A stretch of DNA of 33,788 bases from Candidatus Niyogibacteria bacterium RIFCSPLOWO2_12_FULL_41_13 (lineage in GTDB: Bacteria; Patescibacteriota; Minisyncoccia; 2-12-FULL-41-13), in the NCBI GenBank assembly GCA_001821615.1, contig MHMS01000002.1:1102-34889 (forward strand). The letters are read 5' to 3'. The notes beneath the pieces were generated by a model. The model had not been told where the DNA came from. It saw only the letters and a list, made by a program, of their open reading frames with translations, and searched no databases. This document shows positions 7,606-17,506 of the stretch, in pieces (within the stretch, counting starts at the first letter, position 1; every line of letters begins with the position of its first letter). The translations under genes and the position numbers were made by a program.

Positions 7606-10281
7606 ATGAATTTTGATTTATTCTGGCACGGCGAAAGCGCGGAAAAAGTTTTATCAGAGTTTGAAACAAACGCCGAATACGGGCTTAGCGAAAAAGAAGC
7701 GAAAACGCGTCTTCTGAAATTCGGGAAAAATATTTTTAAACATAAAGAAAAATTCAGATTTTTAAAACTGCTTTTTCGCCAGATTGAAAGCCCTCTCATT
7801 TTAATCTTGATTATCGCCGGGTTGATTTCCGTTTTTTTATTTAGGGATTATTCCGACGCCGCCATTATCTTTGCCGCGGTTTTTTTAAACACCGTTATCG
7901 GAATAATTCAGGAAGGAAAAGCCGGGAAAATTTTTGAAAAATTAAAAACTTACCTTTCCCTGAAATCAAACGTCCTTCGCGAAGGAAAAATAAAAAAAAT
8001 AGATTCTTCAGAGATTGTTCCCGGAGATATTTTGGTTTTATTTCAGGGAGAAAAAGTGGGGGCGGACGGCCGGCTCTTAGAATCAAGAAATCTTGAAATA
8101 AACGAATCGGCTCTTACCGGCGAATGGCTGGCAAACACGAAAGAGAACAAAATTTTGCCGGAAAACACTCCTTTGGCCGACAGAGTTAATATGATTTACG
8201 CCGGAACAACCGTTGAATCCGGATTCGGAAAAGCGATAATTACGGCGACGGACGAACGCACCGAAATTGGCAAAATTTCGGAAATACTGGCGAAAGAAAA
8301 AAAGGAAATTTCTCCCTTTCAAAAGGGAATGAAAAATTTGGCAAGAACAATCGCCATCGCGATTGTTCTCTTCACTTTTTTGATTTTCGGCGTCGGCATT
8401 TTAAGGGGTTTTGGCTTTGAAGAAATGTTCTTAACCGCCATCGCGGTGGCGGTCTCCGGCATACCCGAGGGGCTTCCCGTGGCAATAACCGTTATTTTGG
8501 CCCTGGGAATGGAAAAAATACTTTATAAAGGCGGGCTTGCGAGACGGCTTTCGGCCGCTGAAACGCTTGGCTCAACCGATGTTATTATCGTTGACAAAAC
8601 TGGGACTTTAACCCAAGCAAAAATGACATTAAGCGCCTTAATCACCAAAAACCATAAAATCGGCTCTTACGAAGAAATCAAAAACATAAACGAGCAGGAA
8701 ATTCTAACCGGCTTTAAATCCGCTTTTTTCGCAACAAGCGCTTTTATAGAAAATCCCGGCGCTCCGATAAATGAACTTATCATTCAGGGAGAACCGACTG
8801 AAAAAGCGATGCTTGAATCGGCGATTAGAGGCGGCTTGGATTACGAGGAGGTTTTGAAAAACGAACCGAGAGTGGATTTTCTTGATTTCCATCCGGAGCG
8901 GCGATGGTCGGCGTCTTTGCATAAAAGCGGAGAGAAAAGAATAATTTATTTGGCTGGCGCGCCTGAAACTGTTTTGCGCCTTTCCGACAAAATTTTAGAC
9001 GGCTCAAAGCCGGCCGACTTCAACGAAACGGATAAAAAAAGATTCCACAGGCAATTTGAAAATTTGGCCGATAAAGGTTCAAGAGTGGTCGCGCTCGCCT
9101 ATAAAGAAAACCATTATAAAGCTCTTGAACTTTTCGAATCGCCGAAAATTTTCACCGGTTTTGTTTTTTTGGGGCTTTTGGCTTTTGAAGACCCGATTCG
9201 CGAAGATGTTTTTGAAGCCGTAAAAACAATAAAAGAAGCCAATATTAAAATAGTGATGGCGACCGGCGACCATAAGGGCACGGCAAAAGCAGTGGCGGAA
9301 AAACTTAATATCGCCGGCTCGCCCAAAGAATTAAAAATTATGGAAGGGGAAGAATTGGAAAAAATTTCGGAAAAAGCGCTTTCTTTCGCGATTGATAAAA
9401 TTGACGTTTTCGCCAGAACCACTCCTCAGCAAAAACTGAAAATCCTTGAAGCGTTTCTGAAAAGGGGATATACGGCGGCAATGACCGGCGACGGGGTGAA
9501 CGACGCCCCTTCATTAAGGCGCGCCAATATCGGGATAAGCCTTGGTTCGGGCACGGAAGTGGCGAAAGAAGCGTCGGATTTAATCCTGATAAACGACGGC
9601 TTTGCTGTTCTCGGCCGGGCGATTGAAGAGGGGAGGATAATAATTGATAATTTAAAAAAGGTCATTGTTTATCTCCTTTCCACCGGTTTTATGGAAACAT
9701 TTTTGATTGGATTGGCGCTTTTCGGAGGTTTTCCATTGCCGCTTCTTCCCGGCCAAATCCTTTGGGCGAATTTAGTGGGAGAGGGCTTTATGAATTTCGC
9801 TTTCGCTTTTGAAAAAAAAGAAGACGGAATAATGCGCAATCAGCCCAAGGATTATTCTTTAAAAAAAATACTGAGTTCGGAAACTATTAAAATGATTTCA
9901 ACTATTGGAATTATAACGAGCTTTATTCTTTTTGGATTATTTTTGTATCTTTTTTACTCCGGCGTTTCTCTGGAAAAAATAAGAACGATTATTTTTGCCG
10001 GAATAAACGCGGCTTCTTTGTTTTTCGCTTTTTCAATAAAAAATCTCAATAAACCGATTTGGAAAATAAAATTTTTCTCAAACTGGTATTTGGTCGGCGC
10101 GTGGTTTTTAAGCATGGGATTGCTTTTTTCAGCCCTATTTCTCCCCCCGCTTCAAAAACTTTTAAAATTAGTCCCGCTCAACTCCTATGAATTGCTGCTT
10201 GTTTTATCTCTGGGCTTTGCCAACCTTTTCGTGATAGAAACGGTAAAATTGTTTAATAACCGCAAATCAAACGCCAAATAG
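7606..10281 (+). CDS. cation-transporting P-type ATPase (Ca2+-type P2 family-like)
   Basis: DKTGTLTQ phosphorylation motif, TGDGVNDAPSL hinge, SGIPEGLPVAIT in TM4. Confidence 0.92.
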   Translation: MNFDLFWHGESAEKVLSEFETNAEYGLSEKEAKTRLLKFGKNIFKHKEKFRFLKLLFRQIESPLILILIIAGLISVFLFRDYSDAAIIFAAVFLNTVIGIIQEGKAGKIFEKLKTYLSLKSNVLREGKIKKIDSSEIVPGDILVLFQGEKVGADGRLLESRNLEINESALTGEWLANTKENKILPENTPLADRVNMIYAGTTVESGFGKAIITATDERTEIGKISEILAKEKKEISPFQKGMKNLARTIAIAIVLFTFLIFGVGILRGFGFEEMFLTAIAVAVSGIPEGLPVAITVILALGMEKILYKGGLARRLSAAETLGSTDVIIVDKTGTLTQAKMTLSALITKNHKIGSYEEIKNINEQEILTGFKSAFFATSAFIENPGAPINELIIQGEPTEKAMLESAIRGGLDYEEVLKNEPRVDFLDFHPERRWSASLHKSGEKRIIYLAGAPETVLRLSDKILDGSKPADFNETDKKRFHRQFENLADKGSRVVALAYKENHYKALELFESPKIFTGFVFLGLLAFEDPIREDVFEAVKTIKEANIKIVMATGDHKGTAKAVAEKLNIAGSPKELKIMEGEELEKISEKALSFAIDKIDVFARTTPQQKLKILEAFLKRGYTAAMTGDGVNDAPSLRRANIGISLGSGTEVAKEASDLILINDGFAVLGRAIEEGRIIIDNLKKVIVYLLSTGFMETFLIGLALFGGFPLPLLPGQILWANLVGEGFMNFAFAFEKKEDGIMRNQPKDYSLKKILSSETIKMISTIGIITSFILFGLFLYLFYSGVSLEKIRTIIFAGINAASLFFAFSIKNLNKPIWKIKFFSNWYLVGAWFLSMGLLFSALFLPPLQKLLKLVPLNSYELLLVLSLGFANLFVIETVKLFNNRKSNAK

Positions 10282-10285
10282 ATTT

Positions 10286-11224
10286 ATGTTTTTTTCCATT
10301 TTATTTTTCTTTATCGGGTTTTATATCCTTATTAAAGGCGCCAATTTTTTGATAGACGGCGCCTCTTCGCTTTCAAGGCGTTTCAATGTTTCGCCTTTTG
10401 TCATCGGCCTCGTGATTGTCGGCATTGGAACTTCAATACCGGAATTTGCCATTTCAACGATTGCCAATATCGCCGGCAAAAACGAAATCGCTCTGGGAAC
10501 GATTATCGGCTCAAACACATTCAACATCCTTTTTATTTTGGGACTGACGGCTTTATTTTTTCCTTTAACAATGAAGCAAGAGTGGGTTTCACGCGATATG
10601 GTCTGGAATGTCATCGCCGTGCTTGGCGCGATTCTGCTCGTCATACCTTTTAACGGAGGAATGATTTCAAGGCCAGAGGGTATTTTAATGCTTCTTCTGT
10701 TTTTTTATTGGCTTTATCAAACAGTTGAAAAATCAGACGGACAAGAAGAAGGACGATTTCAGATAAAAGAATTTGCTTTTCCGATTGCGGCCGGGCTTAT
10801 TATAGCCGGTTTTGCCGGAATATTTTTAGGAGGAAAATGGGTTGTTGACGGAGCAACGGCGATAGCCCGCGAATTGGGAATGGGGGAAGCTCTTATCGGG
10901 CTTACCATAGTGGGTATCGGCACATCTCTTCCGGAGCTCGTTGCTTCGTTCGCCGCCGCCCGCAAAAAACAAACGGGTATTGTCGTCGGGAACATCATCG
11001 GCTCAAACATTTTTGACTTTTTAATGATTCTGGGAATAAACGCCGTTATTAAACCGATTAAATTTCCGTTTCATCTTTCTTTTGACATAATTATAACCCT
11101 GATAACCACTTTACTGTTGTATCAAGCGATGTTTATCGGAGAAAAATATGTTTTTAAAAGATGGCAGGGTTTGATTTTCGTTTCTTTGTATATTCTTTAC
11201 ATAATTTATATAATGTCGGCATGA
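10286..11224 (+). CDS. CaCA family Na+/Ca2+ antiporter-like membrane protein
   Basis: Duplicated alpha repeats: GIGTSIPEFAISTIANI...GTIIGSNTFNILFILG and GIGTSLPELVASFAAARK...GNIIGSNIFDFLMILG. Confidence 0.92.
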   Translation: MFFSILFFFIGFYILIKGANFLIDGASSLSRRFNVSPFVIGLVIVGIGTSIPEFAISTIANIAGKNEIALGTIIGSNTFNILFILGLTALFFPLTMKQEWVSRDMVWNVIAVLGAILLVIPFNGGMISRPEGILMLLLFFYWLYQTVEKSDGQEEGRFQIKEFAFPIAAGLIIAGFAGIFLGGKWVVDGATAIARELGMGEALIGLTIVGIGTSLPELVASFAAARKKQTGIVVGNIIGSNIFDFLMILGINAVIKPIKFPFHLSFDIIITLITTLLLYQAMFIGEKYVFKRWQGLIFVSLYILYIIYIMSA

Positions 11225-12270
11225 GCTTGATTTTATTTTTAATTATTATTGCCGTATTTTTCGCCGGAATCATCGCGGCGATTTATCTCCTGCTTAAAAA
11301 ATTTTCCAGAGAGCCGAAAAACAACGACCAGGCGATGTTGATGCTCCAAAATCAGATTCAAGACCTTCGCAAAAATCTTGATATACGGCTGGGCGAATCA
11401 ACGAAAATGATTCAATACCATTCAACCGAAAGTCAAAAAGTCATCCGCGACATTACCGAAAAAGTCACGAGGAAACTCGCCGAAGTAGGGGAGGGGCAAA
11501 AACAGGTTTTTGACATCGCCAAACAGCTGGACAATCTTCAGGATATTTTAAAAAATCCGAAACAAAGAGGGGTGCTTGGCGAGTATTATTTAAAAACGGT
11601 TTTGGAAAATGTCCTTCCGCCGAATGTTTTTCAAATGCAGTATAAATTCAAAGACGGCGCGACTGTGGACGCCGCGATTTTCATTAAAGATTATATCATT
11701 CCGATTGATTCCAAATTCAGCTTGGAAAACTACAATCGGCTCATTTCTTCAAAAAACGAAGAAGAAAAGAAAAAGCTTGAAAATGCGCTCGGCGAAGATT
11801 TAAAACAAAGAATTGACGAAACGGCAAAGTACATAAGACCGGACGAGGAAACAATGGATTTCGCTTTTATGTTTATTCCGTCAGAAGCCCTTTATTACGA
11901 TTTATTGATTCACAAAGTCGGTTCAATAAATTCCCGCGATTTGATTGAATACGCGACTCGCGAAAAAAAAGTCATCATTGTTTCGCCGACCTCGTTTTTC
12001 GCTTATTTGCAGACAGTTTTGCAGGGCTTGCGGGCTTTTCAAATTGAGAAATCAGCCAAAGAAATCATAAAAGATGTGGAAAAATTGGGAAAACACCTCA
12101 TAAGTTTTGACGGCTATATGAAAAAAGTCGGTGTTCATCTCGCCACCACCGTAAACACTTATAACACCGCTTCCAGGGAACTGGGCAAAATAGACAAAGA
12201 TGTCCTCAAAATCACCGGCGAAGCGTTGGATATTGAACCAGTGGCGATAGATAAACCAAAAGAGGAATAA
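11221..12270 (+). CDS. rmuC: DNA recombination protein RmuC homolog
   Basis: N-terminal TM, coiled coil, KNPKQRGVLGEYYLKTVLENVLPPNVFQMQY and VDAAIFIKDYIIPIDSKFSLENY. ATG 11221 lies 6 nt after TATAAT and is preferred over 11161. Confidence 0.9.
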   Translation: MSLILFLIIIAVFFAGIIAAIYLLLKKFSREPKNNDQAMLMLQNQIQDLRKNLDIRLGESTKMIQYHSTESQKVIRDITEKVTRKLAEVGEGQKQVFDIAKQLDNLQDILKNPKQRGVLGEYYLKTVLENVLPPNVFQMQYKFKDGATVDAAIFIKDYIIPIDSKFSLENYNRLISSKNEEEKKKLENALGEDLKQRIDETAKYIRPDEETMDFAFMFIPSEALYYDLLIHKVGSINSRDLIEYATREKKVIIVSPTSFFAYLQTVLQGLRAFQIEKSAKEIIKDVEKLGKHLISFDGYMKKVGVHLATTVNTYNTASRELGKIDKDVLKITGEALDIEPVAIDKPKEE

Positions 12271-12332
12271 CACCACTAAATCACTTCATGATGACAAAAG
12301 AATTATTTCCAAAAATTGAAAGAGGAAAGGAT

Positions 12333-12899
12333 ATGGAAACAGGCAATATCAAAGAATTTCGATTGCTGGAGAAGTTAATTAAAAAAAATTTTGAGACAGA
12401 AGACATTGAAAAAATTAAACAAGCATTAGATCTTGCGGAAATACAGCATAAGGGGCAGGAAAGAAAATACGAAAATGCTCCGTATATTGTTCATCCCGCG
12501 AGAGTGGCGAATATTTTAATCGAGGAACTTAAAATTAAAAATGTTGATTCCGTGGTGGCTGGACTTTTGCATGATGTGGTTGAAGATTGCGATTATTCAT
12601 TGGAAAAAATAGGCGAGGAATTTGGGCAAAATACTCAAAAACTTGTTGATTATTTGTCGCATAGAAAAAGCGAAAGCGATAATGAATATCTCGATAGAAT
12701 TTTTAACTCTGGTAATTCAGGGGTAAAAATTTTAAAGATGTCTGATAGATTAGATAATCTCAGATCTTTAAAATACGCCAGTGAAGAATTTAAAATTAGA
12801 TATTTAAAAGAATCTCAGAAGGATTTTCTTCCGCGCGCAAAAGGTGTTAATGAGTATTTATATAGCGAGATAAAAAAAGAGATTAATAGATATTTGTAG
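12333..12899 (+). CDS. HD-domain protein, SpoT/RelA-like (p)ppGpp hydrolase domain
   Basis: YIVHPARVANILIEELKIKNVDSVVAGLLHDVVEDCDYSLEKIGEEFG; start at 12333 has upstream AGAGGAAAGG; alternative start 12288. Confidence 0.75.
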   Translation: METGNIKEFRLLEKLIKKNFETEDIEKIKQALDLAEIQHKGQERKYENAPYIVHPARVANILIEELKIKNVDSVVAGLLHDVVEDCDYSLEKIGEEFGQNTQKLVDYLSHRKSESDNEYLDRIFNSGNSGVKILKMSDRLDNLRSLKYASEEFKIRYLKESQKDFLPRAKGVNEYLYSEIKKEINRYL

Positions 12900-12994
12900 G
12901 TGTTGAGCTTCACTGCCCTCTTTTAATTTGGGAGCTAAATTTCGAAAAATTAATAACTTGAATAATTTTCAGGAATCATATAATATAAATTGAT

Positions 12995-13312
12995 ATGACT
13001 TACGCGGTAATTGAAACCGGGGGGAAACAATATCTGATAAAAGCCGGCGACAAACTAAAAATTGAAAAATTGGCTGGCGAACGGCCATTGGCAAATGTTG
13101 AATTCGACAAGGTTCTTTTGGCTTTTGACGAAAAAGAAACAAAAATCGGCTCTCCGCACTTGGAAAAAACAAAAGTAATAGGGGAGTGGCTGGGCGACAA
13201 ACTTGCCAAAAAAGTCATTGTTTTTAAATACCACTCAAAAACTCGTTATCAAAAGAAAAAAGGCCATCGCCAGCCGTTTAGTGAGATATTGATTAAAGAA
13301 ATTAAATACTAG
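12995..13312 (+). CDS. rplU: 50S ribosomal protein L21
   Basis: MTYAVIETGGKQYLIKAGDKLKIEKL...VFKYHSKTRYQKKKGHRQPF. Confidence 0.95.
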   Translation: MTYAVIETGGKQYLIKAGDKLKIEKLAGERPLANVEFDKVLLAFDEKETKIGSPHLEKTKVIGEWLGDKLAKKVIVFKYHSKTRYQKKKGHRQPFSEILIKEIKY

Positions 13313-13344
13313 TATCTAGTATCTAGTATTTAGTATTTAGTATT
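13310..13344. repeat. five tandem heptamers TAGTAT(C/T)
   Basis: tagtatc x2 then tagtatt x3 between the L21 stop and the CutA start. Confidence 0.9.
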
Positions 13345-13351
13345 TAACAAA

Positions 13352-13678
13352 ATGATATTTATTTACACAACCTGTAAAGACGCCGCGGAAGCGAAAAAAC
13401 TCGGCAAATTGATTGTGGAAAAGCGTTTGGCTGGCTGTGTGAATGTCTGGCCCATAGAATCAATGTACTGGTGGCAGGAAAAATCCGAAAAACAAGAAAA
13501 AATCGTAGAAGACAAAGAGGTCGTTCTTCTTATTAAAACCCTTCAGCAGAAAGTAAGCCAAATAGAAGAATTAATTCTCAAAAACCATAGTTACGCTGTG
13601 CCTTGCATCGCCACTATATTTGTTGACCGCGTAAATCAGAATTACAAAGAATGGCTTAATAAGTGCGTGGAGTTGTAG
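13352..13678 (+). CDS. cutA: CutA1-family divalent ion tolerance protein
   Basis: IYTTCKDAAEAKKLGKLIVEKRLAGCVNVWPIESMYWWQ...HSYAVPCI. Confidence 0.93.
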   Translation: MIFIYTTCKDAAEAKKLGKLIVEKRLAGCVNVWPIESMYWWQEKSEKQEKIVEDKEVVLLIKTLQQKVSQIEELILKNHSYAVPCIATIFVDRVNQNYKEWLNKCVEL

Positions 13679-13760
13679 GTAAAGCGGATTTTGCGATGCT
13701 TTAGCGTTGCAAAATCCGCGCTTACATTTTAAGACCTTTTAATACAAGGTCTTAAAATGT
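13679..13760. repeat. two adjacent long hairpins
   Basis: GTAAAGCGGATTTTGC/GCAAAATCCGCGCTTAC (13679-13725) and perfect 15-bp ACATTTTAAGACCTT/AAGGTCTTAAAATGT (13724-13760). Confidence 0.85.
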
Positions 13761-13930
13761 AGATTGTGCGACGCACTATATCCTTCCCCTCTTTCTCGAA
13801 TCAATGCTAATTTTAGTATCGCTATATATTAAGGAACGCAATAAAGGGAACTTGACAGCACAATGAATATTTGATAAACTTACGGAGGTAAGATAAAATC
13901 AAAAGTTCTTTTTAAGAAAGGAGTAGTAGT

Positions 13931-14308
13931 ATGGTAAAATATAACTCTACCAAGGAAATAGTGGAAAAATTAAAGACGCTGATACGCGCTAACTTTAAAC
14001 CTGAATATCAAGAAGAGAAAGAAGAAGGAGGAACTAAGAGGTTTATTGAGGAAGAGATAATACCACTACTAGAGCAAGGTAATAAAAAAATCGTTTTTTC
14101 TCTTACTGCTGATAAGACGTATACAGTAGGTCCTGGCGGTCTATATTCAACCACCAGAGGTCTACATGTACCAAGTGGGACAAATGGATTTCGTGTAGAA
14201 GAATACCTTAAAGAAAGTGGGTTTACGCTTAAACACGAAGGGTATTACGGAAGTATTTGTTTGGCATCGGTTCCGCGTATAAAGGAAAAAATAACATCCT
14301 TTAAGTAA
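13931..14308 (+). CDS. hypothetical protein (125 aa)
   Basis: Strong SD AAAGGAG 7 nt before ATG; followed by an intrinsic terminator. Confidence 0.7.
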   Translation: MVKYNSTKEIVEKLKTLIRANFKPEYQEEKEEGGTKRFIEEEIIPLLEQGNKKIVFSLTADKTYTVGPGGLYSTTRGLHVPSGTNGFRVEEYLKESGFTLKHEGYYGSICLASVPRIKEKITSFK

Positions 14309-14339
14309 GTAAGCAGAGTAAAAAGTAAACAAAGTAAGT

Positions 14340-14370
14340 AAATGAGTAGATAAAACCTACTCATTTTTTT
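14340..14370 (+). terminator. intrinsic terminator
   Basis: AAATGAGTAG-ATAAAAC-CTACTCATTTTTTT. Confidence 0.85.
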
Positions 14371-14381
14371 ATTTGCTTTTA

Positions 14382-14456
14382 CGCTCCCATCGGGATTTGA
14401 ACCCGAGTTTCGGCCTTGAGAGGGCCGCGTCCTGGACCGGACTAGACGATAAGAGC
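14382..14456 (-). tRNA. tRNA-Glu(CTC)
   Basis: Reverse complement folds as a cloverleaf: acceptor GCTCTTA/TGGGAGC, anticodon stem CGGCC/GGCCG with loop CTCTCAA, T-arm TCGGG-TTCAAAT-CCCGA; CCA not encoded. Confidence 0.9.
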
Positions 14457-14466
14457 TTTTTTTTAT

Positions 14467-15759
14467 TTACGTGTCCTCCCAATCCTGCCTGACTAGTAAT
14501 TCTTTCGCCTGCTCCGGATGAGCCATTATATTCTTTACTATTCTTTCCATCCGCATTAATTGAGAACCTTTAACCAATATCAAGTCGCCTTCTTGCGTTT
14601 GATATTTTAACTCTTTTATTAAATCTTCTTGAACAAGATAACTGAAAATCTTGTTTTTTTCAAATCCCCTCTCCCCTGCTTCGTCCGCTATAAATTTCGC
14701 GCGGCCGCCAAAAGTAAAAATCAAATCAGCGATTTTTGCCGTTTTCTCGCCCACCGCCCGATGGGCTTGCTCGGTAAATCTTCCTAATTCCAGCATATCG
14801 CCCAAAACAGCGATCTTTCTTTTCGCGGGCAAATCTTTCAACAAATCAAGCGCTTCATGCGTTGCCATCGGCGAAGCGTTGTAAGTATCGTCTATAATAT
14901 AACTTTGCTTGATTCCTTCAATCAATTTTAATCTTCCGGCTGGCGGCGCGTATTGAGCCAATTGGCCAACGAGCTCTATTAAGTTTAAATCCATTGCCAC
15001 GCCGACCGCCAATCCTGCCAAAATCGCGTAAACCTGCGATTTGCCAAATCCGCCAAAAATTCTTAGCGGCACATTTGACCCATTGTAATCAACTTTAAAA
15101 GAAATGCCTTCGGGAATAATTTTTTCTTCCGCTTCTTTTAATATTAACCGATAGTTGGAAGCTTTAATATTCGCTCCTTCGCCAAAACCATAGGTAATAA
15201 CTTTTGCTCTGGTCTTTTCGCGATAATCAAGAACCGTCATATCGTCATAATTTAAAATCGCGAATCCGTCAGCCGGCAAATTTTCAATTAATTTTCCTTT
15301 TTCTTTCGCTATTTCTTCCGAACCGGCGAAAAACTCAACATGAACCGGAATTTTGCCAACAGCGGTAAAAATTCCGATTTTCGGCGGAGCCAGTTTTATT
15401 AACTTTCCGATGTCTCCGGGACGGTCTAATCCGTATTCCAAAATTAAAATTTCGGGATAGCTAAAAGAAAACAAACACTTCCTTGCTCCCAAAAACATGT
15501 TTTTAAACCAGTAGAAAAAAGATTTTCCGGCATTTTCCAATCCCAAAATCGTCAAGGGAACGCCGATTTCGCTGTTATAGCTTTTCTCGCTTTTACGAAC
15601 ATCAAAATACGGCTTTAAAACCGCGCAAACCGCTTCTTTGGTTGAAGTTTTGCCGACTGTGCCGGTAATGGCGATAATTAACGGCTTAAATCTGAACAAA
15701 ATTATCCTGGATTCAAAATTTAAAACGCGGATAATTATTTTTTTAAAAAAATTTTTCAT
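14467..15759 (-). CDS. murF: UDP-N-acetylmuramoyl-tripeptide--D-alanyl-D-alanine ligase
   Basis: AITGTVGKTSTKEAV P-loop, IDDTYNASPMATHEALDLL, VLGDMLELG. Confidence 0.93.
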   Translation of the reverse strand: MKNFFKKIIIRVLNFESRIILFRFKPLIIAITGTVGKTSTKEAVCAVLKPYFDVRKSEKSYNSEIGVPLTILGLENAGKSFFYWFKNMFLGARKCLFSFSYPEILILEYGLDRPGDIGKLIKLAPPKIGIFTAVGKIPVHVEFFAGSEEIAKEKGKLIENLPADGFAILNYDDMTVLDYREKTRAKVITYGFGEGANIKASNYRLILKEAEEKIIPEGISFKVDYNGSNVPLRIFGGFGKSQVYAILAGLAVGVAMDLNLIELVGQLAQYAPPAGRLKLIEGIKQSYIIDDTYNASPMATHEALDLLKDLPAKRKIAVLGDMLELGRFTEQAHRAVGEKTAKIADLIFTFGGRAKFIADEAGERGFEKNKIFSYLVQEDLIKELKYQTQEGDLILVKGSQLMRMERIVKNIMAHPEQAKELLVRQDWEDT

Positions 15760-15765
15760 AATTCA

Positions 15766-17502
15766 TTAGCGGTCGGGCGGCGTTTCGTAATAATTCAGCA
15801 AGAATTTCATTATTTCGCCAAACGGCTCGCCCAATGATTGAGAAGCATAGCGCACTCCTTTTGGTTTTTCAAGAAAAATGACGATTAAAAATTGGGGGTC
15901 AAAAGCCGGAGCGTAACCAAAAAACGAATGCAAGTATTCATCGGAATATCCCCGACCGTCTTTTTTTGATATTTGAGCCGTGCCGGTTTTCGCCGCCACT
16001 GTGTAATTTGCGAGTTTTATTTTTCCGCCCAACAATGCTTCATCAACCACCCTTACCAGCATCTTTGTGATTTCCTCGGAGGTTTCTTTTTTTATAACCC
16101 TATTTTCTTCAACATTGATAGCCGGCTTTAAATCTTTGTCCGGAAGGCCGCTTTTGACTATTTTTTCCGCTATATACGGCTTAATCAAATAACCGCCGTT
16201 TGCCAGACTGGAAAGAGCTCTTGCGAGAGCCAGGGGAGTAAAAGCGATGCCCTGTCCAAAAGAAGCGGTGGCATACTCAATTTCTTTTCCTTTGGCAAGA
16301 TTGCCCAAATCCCCTTCTCTTTCGTATTTTAAATTCACGCCCGTTTTTTCTCCCAATCCGTAATTTTTAAAATATTGGTAAAATTTTTCCTGCCCTAATT
16401 TTTGCTGGATGAAAACCGCGCCGGTGTTAAGCGACTCATTGAGTATTTTCTGAATATCGGCTTTTCCTCTTCCTTTTTCGTCAAAATTTTTAATTTCATA
16501 AGACCCGATTTTTACGAAACCGCGGTCAAAATAGGTCGTATTGCGAGTTATCGCTCCCGCGTCCAAACCGGCGGCAACGGTCAAAGGTTTGATAACCGAA
16601 CCAAATTCGTAAATATTTTGAATTGAAGGATTTTTGAATTTTTCAAAATTCTTTATTTCATAATACCGATTCGGGTCAAAATCCGGCCTTGAAGCCATCG
16701 CTAAAATTTTGCCGGTTTTTGGATTTAAAATGATTCCACCCGCTTTTTCCGCTCCGTATTTTTCCAGCGCTTCGCCCAGTTTTTTTTCAAAAAAAATCTG
16801 GACGGCGGGCTCAATCGTTAAAATCAGATCATTGCCTTCGCTTGGAGGCAAGAAAAATTTTTTGCCGAAACCTAAAAAATTTTCCACGAATCCGTCATTC
16901 TTTAAATAATCGCTTCTCCCGCTTAAAACATCTTCATAGGTTTCTTCCGCTCCGTATCTCCCCTGCAACTTATCCCCATTATAACCGACAAATCCCAAAA
17001 TCTGGCTCGCCAAGCTACTCGCCGGATAATAACGCCAGCTTTCAGGAGCGGCGCCGATTCCTTTTATTGATAATTTATTTATCTTATCGGCAATATCTTT
17101 TTCAACTTTATGGGCGAAAACCTCAAAAGGGTCGTTTTTCTTGCCGGCGAGGGCCAAAAATTCGTCTTTCGTCAAAATTTCGTTTTTTCCATTCATAATT
17201 TCAGAAATTCTCAAATAGACTTTCTCGTAATCGGACTTGCTCTTCTCCAGCTCTTTTGGATTGATGTAAATCAAATAGCCGTTTTTTGTCGCGGCGGCTA
17301 AACGCGGTTTTCCGGATTTGTCCTGAAAAAATATTTCGCCCCTTTTAGGAGGGAAATTCTTGGAGGATGAGTGCTGTTTTTCCGACAAAGACGAATAATA
17401 CGAATGGCTGACTATTTGAAGCAAGTACAATTTAAATAAAATCGCTCCGCCGACAAGCAATAAAGCGGCAAAGATAAAAGTTAGCCGCCATTTTTCATCC
17501 AT
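15766..17502 (-). CDS. ftsI: FtsI/PBP3-type transpeptidase
   Basis: Single TM, EFGSVIKPLT (SxxK), AAKTGTAQ (KTG), position in dcw cluster. Confidence 0.9.
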   Translation of the reverse strand: MDEKWRLTFIFAALLLVGGAILFKLYLLQIVSHSYYSSLSEKQHSSSKNFPPKRGEIFFQDKSGKPRLAAATKNGYLIYINPKELEKSKSDYEKVYLRISEIMNGKNEILTKDEFLALAGKKNDPFEVFAHKVEKDIADKINKLSIKGIGAAPESWRYYPASSLASQILGFVGYNGDKLQGRYGAEETYEDVLSGRSDYLKNDGFVENFLGFGKKFFLPPSEGNDLILTIEPAVQIFFEKKLGEALEKYGAEKAGGIILNPKTGKILAMASRPDFDPNRYYEIKNFEKFKNPSIQNIYEFGSVIKPLTVAAGLDAGAITRNTTYFDRGFVKIGSYEIKNFDEKGRGKADIQKILNESLNTGAVFIQQKLGQEKFYQYFKNYGLGEKTGVNLKYEREGDLGNLAKGKEIEYATASFGQGIAFTPLALARALSSLANGGYLIKPYIAEKIVKSGLPDKDLKPAINVEENRVIKKETSEEITKMLVRVVDEALLGGKIKLANYTVAAKTGTAQISKKDGRGYSDEYLHSFFGYAPAFDPQFLIVIFLEKPKGVRYASQSLGEPFGEIMKFLLNYYETPPDR

Positions 17503-17506
17503 AAAA

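Noticed and set aside
12995-13312. Absence of rpmA (L27) next to rplU
   Set aside because: L27 may be elsewhere in the genome; a single window cannot support a loss claim.
13310-13344. Heptamer array considered as a CRISPR-like array
   Set aside because: Units are contiguous 7-mers with no spacers; no cas genes in the window.
16402-17301. Plus-strand ORFs at 16402-16626, 16709-16909, 16842-17198, 17110-17301
   Set aside because: Antisense to ftsI, no initiation signals or family motifs.
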